NCBI GenBank assembly: GCA_965116865.1
Contig: OZ220727.1
Span: 1,488,001 to 1,552,000 of the forward strand
Direction: 5' to 3'
Origin: Aldehydirespirator sp965116865
Lineage (GTDB): Bacteria; Actinomycetota; Acidimicrobiia; Acidimicrobiales; Aldehydirespiratoraceae
Length of the DNA: 64,000 bases
Shown: positions 9,198 to 16,909 of the stretch, one piece after another
Layout: each line of letters opens with the position of its first letter
Numbering within the stretch: the stretch's first letter is position 1
Notes under the pieces: generated by a model
Told to the model about the DNA's origin: nothing
What the model saw: the letters and a program-made list of their open reading frames with translations, nothing else
Database searches by the model: none
Program-made: the position numbers and the translations under genes

Positions 9198-9605
9198 AAC
9201 CCCGGACCGTACAACCAGCCCTGCACCACGAAGACCACCGTCACGCTCCCAACCAGAACAACACCATCACAACCCCAGACCGCACAACCAGCCCCACACC
9301 ACGAAAACCACCGCCACGCTCCCAACCAGAACAACACCATCACAACCCCAGACCGCACAACCAGCCCCACACCACGAAAACCACCATCACGCTCCCAACC
9401 AGAACAACACCATCACAACCCCAGACCGCACAACCAGCCCCACACCACGAAAACCACCGTCACGCTCCCGTCCAGGACAACACCGTCACAACCCCGGACC
9501 GCACAACCGGCCCCTCAGAGTCAGACGAACCTGTGCTGCGGGACGTGTCGGCGGCGTGGACGGCGCCGGAGCATACAACCAGCCCCTCAGAGTCAGGCGA
9601 ACAGG
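9195..9605. repeat. 73-bp tandem array between ruvB and queA
   Basis: The marker cacaacccc starts units at 9195, 9268, 9341, 9414 and 9487, an exact 73-bp period. The first four units are near identical. The fifth diverges after ~25 bp into a degenerate copy (cccctcagagtcag at 9511 and 9583). The array begins on the start codon of queA and its last degenerate unit covers the stop codon of ruvB, so it fills the whole gap between the two genes. Confidence 0.92.
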
Positions 9606-10891
9606 CCGGGCTGGGGGTCCGGGTCTGGCTGGGGGGCCTCCAGGCCGAGATGAGTCCATGCCGCGGGCGTCGCCACCCTGCCGCGGGGCGTGCGCATCAG
9701 CAGGCCCTGCTGGATCAGGTAGGGCTCGTAGACGTCCTCGACGGTCTCAGTCGGCTCGCTGACCGAGATGGCCAGGGTGGACAACCCTGCGGGACCGCCG
9801 CCGAAGTGCCGGCACAGGGCCTCGATCACCGCCCGGGAGGCCCGGTCGAGCCCCAGCTCGTCGACCCCGAAGAAGGCCAGGCCGTCGGCTGCGACCGTCG
9901 AGTCGATGCGGCCGTCGCGATGCACTTCGGCGAAGTCGCGCACCTGGCGCAGCAGGCGGTTGGCGATGCGGGGCGTGCCCCGGGCCCTCCGGGCGACCTC
10001 GGCCGCGCCGCCAGTGTCGGCCTCCACCCCGAGGATCCCCGCGGTGCGCTCCACGATCGCCACGAGGTCGTCGACGGTGTAGAAGTCGAGCCGGGCCACC
10101 AGCCCGAAACGGTCGCGCAGCGGGCCGGTGATGAGGCCGGTGCGGGTGGTCGCGCCGACCAGCGTGAACGGGGCCAGGTCGAGGGGAATGGAGCGTGCCG
10201 CGGGGCCCTTGCCGAGCACTATGTCGATCCTGAAGTCCTCCATAGCCGGGTACAGGACTTCTTCGACAGGCCGGGGAAGACGGTGGATCTCGTCGATGAA
10301 GAGCACGTCGCCCGTCTCGAGCTTGGTGAGCATGGCCGCCAGGTCTCCGGCCCGCTCGATAGCCGGGCCCGACGTGGTCTGGAGATGGGCGCCGAGCTCG
10401 TTGGCGACGATATGGGCCAACGTCGTCTTGCCCAGTCCGGGCGGCCCCGCGAACAGCAGATGGTCGACGGGCTCGCGGCGCTTTCGGGCCGCGCCCAGGA
10501 GCACGTCGAGATGGCCCTTCATCTCGCCCTGGCCGACGAACTCGTCGAGGCTGCGGGGACGGAGCGCGGCGTCGCCGGGGCGGTCGGCCGGCAGCGGATC
10601 CGGCGACAGCAGCCCGGCCGGGGCAGCCTCAGACGCCGGGGCAGCCTCAGACGCCGACGGATCGGCCGGGCTCGAGACGACGCCGGGCACGCTGGCAGCC
10701 TCAGACGCCGGGTCGGCCCCGGACGCCGACGGATCGGCCGGGCTCGAGACGACGCCGGGCACGCTGGCAGCCTCAGACGCCGGGTCGGCCCCGGACGCCG
10801 ACGGATCGGCGGACGCCGAGGCAGCCCCCGACACAGAACCGGCCCCGGGGCCGCCGCCGGCGGGCCGGGCCAGCGCCTCAGAGCGGGTCAT
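9593..10891 (-). CDS. ruvB: Holliday junction branch-migration ATPase RuvB with an expanded N-terminus
   Basis: RuvB is the hexameric AAA+ motor that, with RuvA, drives branch migration of Holliday junctions. The core from about residue 100 is canonical: RPRSLDEFVGQ, Walker A GPPGLGKT, Walker B LFIDEIHRL, sensor 1 LVGATTRTG, and arginine finger region GPLRDRFG. A winged-helix C-terminal domain with RTPRGR follows. The 432-residue product is roughly 90 residues longer than usual. The extra N-terminus is Ala/Ser/Pro/Asp-rich and contains a tandem 24-residue repeat (72 bp). The chosen ATG at 10891 is the only good start before the core; no ATG, GTG or TTG is evident at the usual position. It is followed downstream by queA and preceded by ruvA. 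Confidence 0.93.
   Translation of the reverse strand: MTRSEALARPAGGGPGAGSVSGAASASADPSASGADPASEAASVPGVVSSPADPSASGADPASEAASVPGVVSSPADPSASEAAPASEAAPAGLLSPDPLPADRPGDAALRPRSLDEFVGQGEMKGHLDVLLGAARKRREPVDHLLFAGPPGLGKTTLAHIVANELGAHLQTTSGPAIERAGDLAAMLTKLETGDVLFIDEIHRLPRPVEEVLYPAMEDFRIDIVLGKGPAARSIPLDLAPFTLVGATTRTGLITGPLRDRFGLVARLDFYTVDDLVAIVERTAGILGVEADTGGAAEVARRARGTPRIANRLLRQVRDFAEVHRDGRIDSTVAADGLAFFGVDELGLDRASRAVIEALCRHFGGGPAGLSTLAISVSEPTETVEDVYEPYLIQQGLLMRTPRGRVATPAAWTHLGLEAPQPDPDPQPGLFA
10653..10815 (-). repeat. 72-bp in-frame tandem repeat inside ruvB
   Basis: The marker gccgacggatcggc starts at 10653, 10725 and 10797, a 72-bp period, encoding repeated 24-residue units (PSASGADPASEAASVPG and following) ahead of the RuvB core. 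Shorter 18-bp duplications of ggcagcctcagacgccgg adjoin it. Confidence 0.88.
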
Positions 10892-10998
10892 CGTCGGATA
10901 CTCGACTCTCGGGCTCCAGGAGAGCGACGAGCAAGTGCCATAATTGCGATACCGCGGTCACAAAACCCCAGGTCAGAGGATTGCGAGTCGAGCAGAAT

Positions 10999-11165
10999 CG
11001 GCATCACTCAGCAATCTCCTGAGCAGCCGCAGGTCTGCGGACATTGATGGAGCGCCATGCCTGCGTGAATCGGCATTACTCAGCAGTCTCCTGGACAGCC
11101 GCAGGTCTGCGGACGTTGATGGAGCGCCATGCCTGCGTGAATCGGCATTACTCAGCAGTCTCCTG
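10999..11165. repeat. 72-bp tandem repeat covering the 3' end of ruvA
   Basis: The marker cggcat(c/t)actcagca starts at 10999, 11071 and 11143, giving two full units and part of a third. The unit nearest ruvA contains the ruvA stop codon (TAA at 11148-11150) and the codons for its last residues (QETAE). The other copies lie in the ruvA-ruvB gap and look like duplicates of the gene end. Confidence 0.9.
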
Positions 11166-11783
11166 AGCAGCCGCGCCTGCCAGGCGCCGCAGCGCCGCGC
11201 GCAGCAGCCGGCCGGCGTCGTCGTCTGCGGGCAGCTCGGCCAGCACGCTCTTGATCTCCTCAGTGCCGTAGCCCAGCCCGTCGAGCGCGGCGCGTACGTC
11301 GGCGCGGGCGCCGTCGTGCGCCGCGGGCGCGGCCGGGGCGCCGTCGGCGCCCGGGGGTGCCTCCGCCTCGGGCAGGTGCAGGCGCGACTTGAGTTCGACC
11401 AGCAGCCGCACCGCGGTCTTGGTGCCGACACCCGGCACCAGGCACAGCATGTCGACGTCGTCGTCGGCCACGGCCCGGCGCAGGGCGTCGGGATGATGCA
11501 CCGCCAGTATCGACAGTGCCAATGCGGGACCCACCCCCCGTGCGCCGACGAGCGCCTCGAAGGTGCGCCGCTCGTCCAGAGTCGAGAATCCGTAGAGCGT
11601 ATGGGCGTCCTCGCGCACGATGTGGCAGATGTGGACGAAGACCTCGGCGCCGGGCTCGCCCCCGGCGGCGGCCGCGGCCGTGCGCGGCGTCGCCTGCACC
11701 CGGTAACCGATCCCAGACACCTCCACAAGCATCTCGGCATCGGACGACCTCGACATGAGCCGGCCCCGCAGCGACCCGATCAT
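11148..11783 (-). CDS. ruvA: Holliday junction DNA-binding protein RuvA
   Basis: RuvA tetramers bind four-way junctions and load RuvB. The 211-residue product begins MIGSLRGRL, as in most RuvA proteins. It has the OB-fold domain I, two helix-hairpin-helix elements (residues ~70-130, including LCLVPGVGTKTAVRLLVELK), an acidic/Ala-rich flexible linker, and the C-terminal RuvB-contact domain (ALDGLGYGTEEIKSVLAEL). Its start codon sits in a 74-bp repeat, and its stop codon sits in a separate 72-bp repeat. A G-rich sequence (GGGGGGTG) lies about five bases before ATG. The order ruvC-ruvA-ruvB on one strand is standard. Confidence 0.95.
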   Translation of the reverse strand: MIGSLRGRLMSRSSDAEMLVEVSGIGYRVQATPRTAAAAAGGEPGAEVFVHICHIVREDAHTLYGFSTLDERRTFEALVGARGVGPALALSILAVHHPDALRRAVADDDVDMLCLVPGVGTKTAVRLLVELKSRLHLPEAEAPPGADGAPAAPAAHDGARADVRAALDGLGYGTEEIKSVLAELPADDDAGRLLRAALRRLAGAAAQETAE

Positions 11784-11945
11784 CGGACACCCCCCACAAC
11801 CAGCCCAACACCCAGAGAACCTCCCAAGCCTCTACCCGCCCACAGCAACCCGATCATCGGACACCCCCCACAACCAGCCCAACACCCAGAGAACCTCCCA
11901 AGCCTCTACCCGCCCACAGCAACCCGATCATCGGACACCCCCCGC
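11776..11945. repeat. 74-bp tandem repeat spanning the ruvA start and the ruvC stop
   Basis: The marker ccgatcatcggacacc starts at 11776, 11850 and 11924 (period 74). The first unit includes the real ruvA ATG and its G-rich leader. The second and third carry the same leader, ATG and ATC codon as decoy copies. The ruvC stop (11928) falls inside the third. Confidence 0.9.
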
Positions 11946-12443
11946 GGCCGCGGCCCGGCGGCTCACAGCCGTGGCAGGACCAGTCCATGCCAGGTGGCAG
12001 AGGGCGACGGCCACCGCGTCGGACGCGTCGGCGGGGCGAAGCAGTTCGGCTAGCCCGAGCAGCGTTCGGACCATCTCGGCGATCTCCTGCTTGTCGGCGC
12101 CTCCCCAGCCGGCCACCGCCTCCTTCACCTCGTTCGGCGAGTACTCGACGACGTCGCAGCCGGCCGAGGCCGACTCGGCCAGAAGGACGCCGGCGGCCTG
12201 CCCCACGGACATGGCCGTGGCGACATTCCGCTGGAACAGCACCCTCTCCACGGCCACCACGTCGGGCTTCAGTTCGGCGAGCAGCGCCCGGATGTCGGAC
12301 TGAAGCTCGGCGAGCCGCGAGGCCCGGTCCATCTCCACTGGAGTGGTCAGCACGCCGGCCGCCTCCGCGGTGGGCCGGCGCCCTTGCCGGACCGCGCCGT
12401 ACCCGCAACGCGAGAGCCCTGGATCTATGCCCAATACGAACAC
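11928..12443 (-). CDS. ruvC: Holliday junction resolvase RuvC
   Basis: RuvC cuts Holliday junctions after RuvAB migration. The conserved core begins FVLGIDPGLSRCGYG, with the first catalytic Asp in GIDPG. It continues with VVAVERVLFQRNVATAMSVGQAAGV (catalytic Glu), EYSPNEVKEAVAGWGGADK and a C-terminal DASDAVAVALCH with the final Asp pair. I chose the GTG at 12443, directly before FVLGIDPG, over a longer upstream frame because the family starts within a few residues of that motif. The product is 171 residues. Its last residues (AAAAGGVR) are encoded by the neighbouring 74-bp repeat, so the C-terminus appears to have been altered by the duplication. Confidence 0.93.
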   Translation of the reverse strand: MFVLGIDPGLSRCGYGAVRQGRRPTAEAAGVLTTPVEMDRASRLAELQSDIRALLAELKPDVVAVERVLFQRNVATAMSVGQAAGVLLAESASAGCDVVEYSPNEVKEAVAGWGGADKQEIAEMVRTLLGLAELLRPADASDAVAVALCHLAWTGPATAVSRRAAAAGGVR

Positions 12444-12563
12444 ATGCGCGACTCTATTGGAAACTTGCCGACGCGCCGCGGATGGCCCGAGCAGCCGAGC
12501 TCGCAGCCGGCAACTAACCACCGAGGCTCAACCCCAAAGTCCACCACGCCGCGGGACGCCCCC

Positions 12564-12671
12564 AGCTTGCAAGGCTGTGGTCCGAGCGACCAGCACGCGC
12601 CGATGAAGGCGCAACTTGAGCACCTGGCGGCGACCAAGCTTGCAAGGCTGTGGTCCGAGCGACCAGCGCGC
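12564..12671. repeat. 73-bp direct duplication
   Basis: A ~34-bp block (agcttgcaaggctgtggtcc and following) begins at 12564 and again at 12637, 73 bp apart. The second copy runs directly into the transposase remnant, so the duplication occurred at the edge of the degraded element. Confidence 0.8.
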
Positions 12672-12800
12672 GCCGGCCCCGGACCAACGGCAAAGTCGAA
12701 AGGTTCCATCGCATCCTCAACGAAGAATGGGCCTACGTCGCCGACTGGGACTCATACGCCCAGCACAGCGAAGCCCACCAGAGATTCGTGCGCCATTGCA
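12650..12800 (+). pseudogene. C-terminal remnant of an IS481/IS3-type DDE transposase
   Basis: The plus strand reads RPRTNGKVERFHRILNEEWAYVADW, followed by SEAHQRF. This is the end of an integrase-core transposase: the TNGK-ER-H-RxL-EEWAY pattern contains the third catalytic acidic residue region of IS481-like enzymes. No start or upstream catalytic domain is present, and the reading frame passes into an 18-bp duplication (agattcgtgcgccattgc twice) and then into repeats. It is a fragment only. The rest of the 12.44-13.25 kb gap holds small duplications and no other gene I can recognise. Confidence 0.75.
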
Positions 12801-12841
12801 GATTCGTGCGCCATTGCTCGGCAACGCTGCCAGCAATCAGG

Positions 12842-12952
12842 CGCCCGCCACAACTCGCCAGCCGGCTGCAGTCATAGCCACCGCCGCAGCGGCGGCGGTG
12901 AGGGCGGGTTCGGTAGCCCGCCACAACTCGCCAGCCGGCTGCAGTCATAGCT
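12842..12952. repeat. 75-bp direct duplication
   Basis: A ~34-bp block (gcccgccacaactcgccagc and following, ending cagtcatag) starts at 12842 and again at 12917, 75 bp apart. Confidence 0.8.
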
Positions 12953-13059
12953 GCAGCCTCTGACGGGATGGTGGTGGAGACTCGAGGGACGCCATGGTGG
13001 TCATGGTCGGTGTGGGGGGCTCATGCAGTCCTTGGCGGGATGGTGATGGAGGCCCGCAG

Positions 13060-13238
13060 GACCGCTCTGCGGGTTGCGCCCTTCGCTGGAGCAGACCGGG
13101 AGCGGGTTCGATCCGGAGAGACGATGAAGCCCCGCCGCCTACGACGACGCTTCACCCGCTGGAGCAGACCGGGAGTGGGTTCGATCCGGAGAGAGCAGTC
13201 TCGCGAGACCGCTCCGCAGGTTGCGCCCTTCGCCGGAG
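13060..13238. repeat. 73-bp and ~149-bp duplications after the HNH gene
   Basis: The block gctggagcagaccgggag and following starts at 13085 and 13158 (73 bp). A second block (accgctctgcgggttgcgcc / accgctccgcaggttgcgcc) recurs about 149 bp apart, near twice that period. It lies just beyond the stop of the DUF222/HNH gene. Confidence 0.8.
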
Positions 13239-13247
13239 GGCACGCTG

Positions 13248-14945
13248 TTAGGGCAGAGTGAACAGCGACTCGGGCTGAGGGGATGCCGCCGGGTCGATCC
13301 GATCTGCTGCCAGCCGGTGGATCGAGGGCAGCTCGGGCTGCCTGTTTCGTCGAGGAGGTCCGGGTCCGTGGTCCGGTGGCGGGTCGGGGGCGTAGGCGGG
13401 TCTGTGGCGGGTGCGTTCGGGCGGCTGGCTGTCGGAGTGGCTGGAGGAGAACCCGGCCGGGGCGTGGGCGGGTCCGTGGTGGGTGCGTTCGGGCGGTTCG
13501 ATGGTGTAGAGGCCGCGTCCGTCGGGAGCTTCCCGCCAGCCGTGGAGATGCACTTTCTGGTGGCACCCCCAGCACAGCAGCATCATGTTGTCGATGTTCG
13601 TCGGCCCGCCTTGCGACACTGCTTGGACGTGGTGGCCCTGACAGATCCACATATCGGCTCCGCAGCCCCCGCAAGCCCCGTAGCGGGCCCGCAGCGCGTT
13701 GGTCTGGGCTTTGGTGGCGACTCGTTTGGAGTGGCCGTGCCATAACGGCACACCCTCGCTGCTGAACACCACTCCTTTGATCCTCGCGTTGCAGAAGTGC
13801 TCCTCCAGCACGCTTCGGGGGATCACCTCGCCCCCGGCGATCTCCGCGAACGCCTCGGTGCCGTCAGCGCTGAGATGCTGCACGATGGTGATGTCCGCCG
13901 ACGGCCGACCACCGCACCCGCACCTGCTGCCAGCCACGCCGGAACGACTGTCACCGACGCCTGCACCGGACCCGTTCACGTGGCCGCCGCCGCCGGTGTC
14001 TGGGCCAGACCCGTCTGCGGCGCCAGCCGCGCCGCCGCGACCCTCGTCTGCGCCTGCACCGGACCCGTTCACGTGGCCGCCGCCGCCGCTGCCATCGTGA
14101 GACCCGTCCAGAGCACCAGCCACCTCGGCACCGCCGCTGCCCTCGTGAGACCCGTCCAGAGCACCAGCCACCTCGGCACCGCCGCTGCCCTCGTGGGGCT
14201 CGTTCGGGGTGGTTGCTGTTTTGGCGTAGATGCTGCCGTGTGAGGTCAGCGTGTCGAGGGCGTCGGCCATGCGCTGGTCGAGGGTGCGTTTGTTGTCGCG
14301 GGGGCTGCGCAGGTCCAGCCGGCGCAGCCGCTCGGCCTCCAACAAGAACCGCTTGCGTACCTTGGCGCCAGTCACCGGGTCGAGTTCGCCCCGCAGGTGC
14401 ATCATCCCGTCGTCTCCGTTCCAGATGCCCAGCCGCCGCCGGGCCCGTTGGCGGCGGTACCGCTCCTCGGCGTCGTCGGGCTGGCGGCGAGCCGCCCAGC
14501 GGCCTGCCTCGCGGGCGAACTGCTCAGGCGACAGCACCGCCGCCTGCGCCAACAACTCGGCGTCTTGTTGCACCTGCTCGGCGTCGGTCTTGTCGCTCGT
14601 GGCGGCGAGCACCCTGGCGTTGGCCACCGAGATGTCGCCGTTCTCGACCGCGTCGCGCACCGAAGGCAACTCCTGCAGCTGCTTGGCGGTCCTGACATGG
14701 CCGGCGGCCTCGCGGCGCGGCAACCCCGCAGCCTGCGCCAGCGCGCCCACACCGCCGTCGCCGTGGCGCTCCCGCGTCGCCAGACCCCCGGCCGTGTCCG
14801 CCTGCAACACCGCCAACTGCCCACCGAAGGCCTTGCACTCTCCCAGCACCGCCCGCAGATCCCCAGTCGGCGTCGCCGGATCGTTCACCAGCCGGATCAA
14901 CTCGGCCAAGCCTTCCCGCACCCGTCGTGTTGTGCTCACAACCAT
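13248..14945 (-). CDS. DUF222 / HNH endonuclease domain protein
   Basis: This is a member of the repeated actinobacterial '13E12-like' family: an N-terminal helical DUF222 region and a C-terminal HNH nuclease fold. The HNH segment contains CGGCG, then QGHHVQAVSQGGPTNIDN and LLCWGCHQKVH, with the paired cysteines and histidines expected to hold a zinc and the catalytic metal. Between the domains is a Gly/Ser/Ala-rich linker with 17-residue repeats (GSGGAEVAGALDGSHEG). After HNH comes a Pro/Arg-rich tail. I took the ATG at 14945 (MVVSTTRRVREGLAELI); the frame continues 22 codons upstream. The cellular role of this family is unknown. It sits in an accessory region beside transposase genes, consistent with mobility. 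Confidence 0.8.
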   Translation of the reverse strand: MVVSTTRRVREGLAELIRLVNDPATPTGDLRAVLGECKAFGGQLAVLQADTAGGLATRERHGDGGVGALAQAAGLPRREAAGHVRTAKQLQELPSVRDAVENGDISVANARVLAATSDKTDAEQVQQDAELLAQAAVLSPEQFAREAGRWAARRQPDDAEERYRRQRARRRLGIWNGDDGMMHLRGELDPVTGAKVRKRFLLEAERLRRLDLRSPRDNKRTLDQRMADALDTLTSHGSIYAKTATTPNEPHEGSGGAEVAGALDGSHEGSGGAEVAGALDGSHDGSGGGGHVNGSGAGADEGRGGAAGAADGSGPDTGGGGHVNGSGAGVGDSRSGVAGSRCGCGGRPSADITIVQHLSADGTEAFAEIAGGEVIPRSVLEEHFCNARIKGVVFSSEGVPLWHGHSKRVATKAQTNALRARYGACGGCGADMWICQGHHVQAVSQGGPTNIDNMMLLCWGCHQKVHLHGWREAPDGRGLYTIEPPERTHHGPAHAPAGFSSSHSDSQPPERTRHRPAYAPDPPPDHGPGPPRRNRQPELPSIHRLAADRIDPAASPQPESLFTLP

Positions 14946-15129
14946 GCACACACCCTGCCACAGGGGTATGACATCCATAAACCATCGTCGGAATAATTCA
15001 AGCTGTCCCACACTGAGAGCCGGATTCGCGAACCCCCGACGCGGGACACCTCCACGGCGACTGGACCACCGGACGCCCCCGTCAGCGAAGGAAGCCAGAA
15101 CCCATCTGCATCTGGAGCCCCCTTTACGT

Positions 15130-15340
15130 TGTTGAGTGGCTCTGGCGTGGCAGTGTCGGGGCTGGTTGCTCGCCGCGGCGGGTAGGGCTGTAGCCCCCTG
15201 TCATACCGATGGCCTGGGGGGTGTTGCCGCCCGCCGCGGTCGGGTGTCTTCGACCTCTGACAGGGACATGCCCTTGGGGCTGATCGTAAAGTGGTTGAGG
15301 CGCAGGCGCCGGGAGCATCCGCACCACAGTGTTCCCGAAC
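15130..15340 (+). ncRNA. Candidate IS110 bridge (seek) RNA region
   Basis: IS110-family elements are known to encode a structured guide RNA in the non-coding segment beside the transposase gene, in many members on the 5' side. The 410-bp gap before this transposase has no gene but clear pairing potential. CCCTGTCA (15196-15203) pairs perfectly with TGACAGGG (15258-15265). Inside lies GGTCG/CGACC (about 15238-15255). Just upstream is GGGC-TGTA-GCCC (about 15185-15196). The exact ends are unknown, and the target and donor loops cannot be assigned without the insertion-site sequence. Confidence 0.4.
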
Positions 15341-15355
15341 CCCAGGAGCTGAGCC

Positions 15356-16570
15356 ATGCAAGATCCTTCCCCCGTCGGCGTCGAGGTGTTCGTCGGTGTC
15401 GATGTCGCCAAAGGCGACCACTACGCCTGCGCGGCCACCGCCGACGGCGCCGAGGTGCTAGCCCGAAGTGTGCGCAACGACGAGGCGTCGATCGTTCAGT
15501 TGATCGACGACGCGGCGGCTTGTGGCGCGGTCGCTTTGGTGATCGACACGACCAGTTCGGCGGCGGCGCTGCTGCTGGAGGCGGCCGCCCGCCGGGAGGT
15601 TCCGGTGGCCTATGTGACCGGGCTGGCGATGCGGCGTGCCGCGGACCTCTACGCCGGGGCGGCCAAGACCGACCCCAAAGACGCCTTCGTGCTTGCCGAC
15701 TACGCCCGCAGAAACGCCGATCGGCTGACCTGGACCACACCCAGCGACGAGCTGCTGGCGCGGCTGCGGATCCTCAACGGCCGAGACGCCGACCTCGCAG
15801 CCGACGCCACCCGCGCCGCCAACCGTCTCAGAGACGCCCTGTTGGCGGTGTCGCCGGCGCTGGAGCGAGCTGTGGGCGACAAGGTGGCCACCAATCCCGG
15901 CGCCCGCGACGCACTGGCGCGCTGGGGAACCCCCACCGCGCTGCGCTCAGCCGGCCGGGCGCGGGTGCGGGCCCGCATAGCCCGACGCTCGCCCCGCGCA
16001 GCTGAACGGCTCACCGAAGCGATCTGGGCCGCGCTCAACGCGCAGAGCCTCACCGTTGCCGCCGAGACCGCCTGGGGCGACACCATCTCAGAGCTCGCCG
16101 CGGACCTGGACCGGATCTGTGAGCGCCGCGACCGCCTCGCCGGCGACATCGAGGAGGCCTTCCTGGCGCACCCGCTGGGAAAAGTCCTCTCCACCATGTG
16201 CGGGTTCGGCCCGCGGACCGGGGCCAGAACCCTCGCTGAGATCGGCGACCCCCACCGCTTCGCCGACGGCAGCCGCCTCGCCGCCTACGCCGGGCTCGCC
16301 CCCACCGACTGGCAATCAGGCCGCAGCGCCACCACCCGCAAGCCCCGAGGCGGCAACCACCGACTCAAGAACGCCCTGTTCACCGCGGCCTTCGTCGCGG
16401 CCCAGCACGACCCCGACGCCCACGCCTACTACCAACGCAAACGCTCACAAGGCAAACGCCACAACGCCGCCGTGATCTGCGTCGCCCGACGCCGCTGCAA
16501 CATCATCCTCGCCATGCTCAAAACCCAAACCCCCTACCAACCACCCCAACCCCTGCCCCAAGCCGCCTAG
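15356..16570 (+). mobile_element. IS110-family transposase (RuvC-like DEDD recombinase)
   Basis: This intact 404-residue transposase has the two IS110 domains. The N-terminal RuvC-like domain shows VGVDVAKGDHYACA (first Asp), VALVIDTTSSAAALLLEAA, and GLAMRRAADLYAG followed by AKTDPKDAFVLADYAR (last Asp pair). The C-terminal Transposase_20 domain shows FGPRTGARTLAEIGDP, FADGSRLAAYAGLAP and GGNHRLKNALF. ATG at 15356 has AGGAG eight bases upstream. Such enzymes insert without terminal inverted repeats and are guided by an element-encoded RNA. The frame is undamaged, so the element may be active. Its precise ends are not visible from this one copy. Confidence 0.93.
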
Positions 16571-16854
16571 AAAGACTTGACAACAAGACAGGGACACCCC
16601 CCCCCCCGAGATGGCCGGAAGCCCCGAACGCAGCCCGCGTGGCCATACAACTCGTCCTCCCGACACAACGAGCACATCGATCACAGCCCCACCACCCGAA
16701 CGCAGCCCGCGTGGCCATACAACTCGTCCTCCCGACACAACGAGCACATCGATCACAGCCCCACCGTCCGAACGCGGCCCGCGTGGCCATGCAGCTCGTT
16801 CTGGATGCTTGGCAGGGCACCGGAGGGTGTCCCTGTCTTGTTGTCAAGCCTTTC
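16570..16854. mobile_element. 285-bp segment bounded by 30-bp inverted repeats
   Basis: The left end (16570-16599, containing cttgacaacaagacagggac) and the right end (16825-16854, containing gtccctgtcttgttgtcaag) are inverted repeats matching at 29 of 30 positions. Between them is no transposase, only a 72-bp tandem array and an eleven-base C run. This resembles a small non-autonomous element or the two ends of a deleted one. IS110 elements lack such ends, so it is probably separate from the adjoining transposase, whose stop codon it abuts. I see no obvious target-site duplication. Confidence 0.6.
16625..16795. repeat. 72-bp tandem repeat inside the inverted-repeat segment
   Basis: Units starting cgaacgc(a/g)gcccgcgtggcc begin at 16625, 16697 and 16769, an exact 72-bp period with two full copies and a partial third. 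Confidence 0.88.
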
Positions 16855-16909
16855 CAGTGGTTCGTCGCTGAAATGGTTGGGGCGGCCAGTGCAGCCGAGC
16901 AACCGGCGT

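Noticed and set aside
16570..16854. Inverted repeats as the ends of the IS110 element
   Set aside because: IS110 elements lack long terminal inverted repeats, and both copies lie on the same side of the transposase gene.
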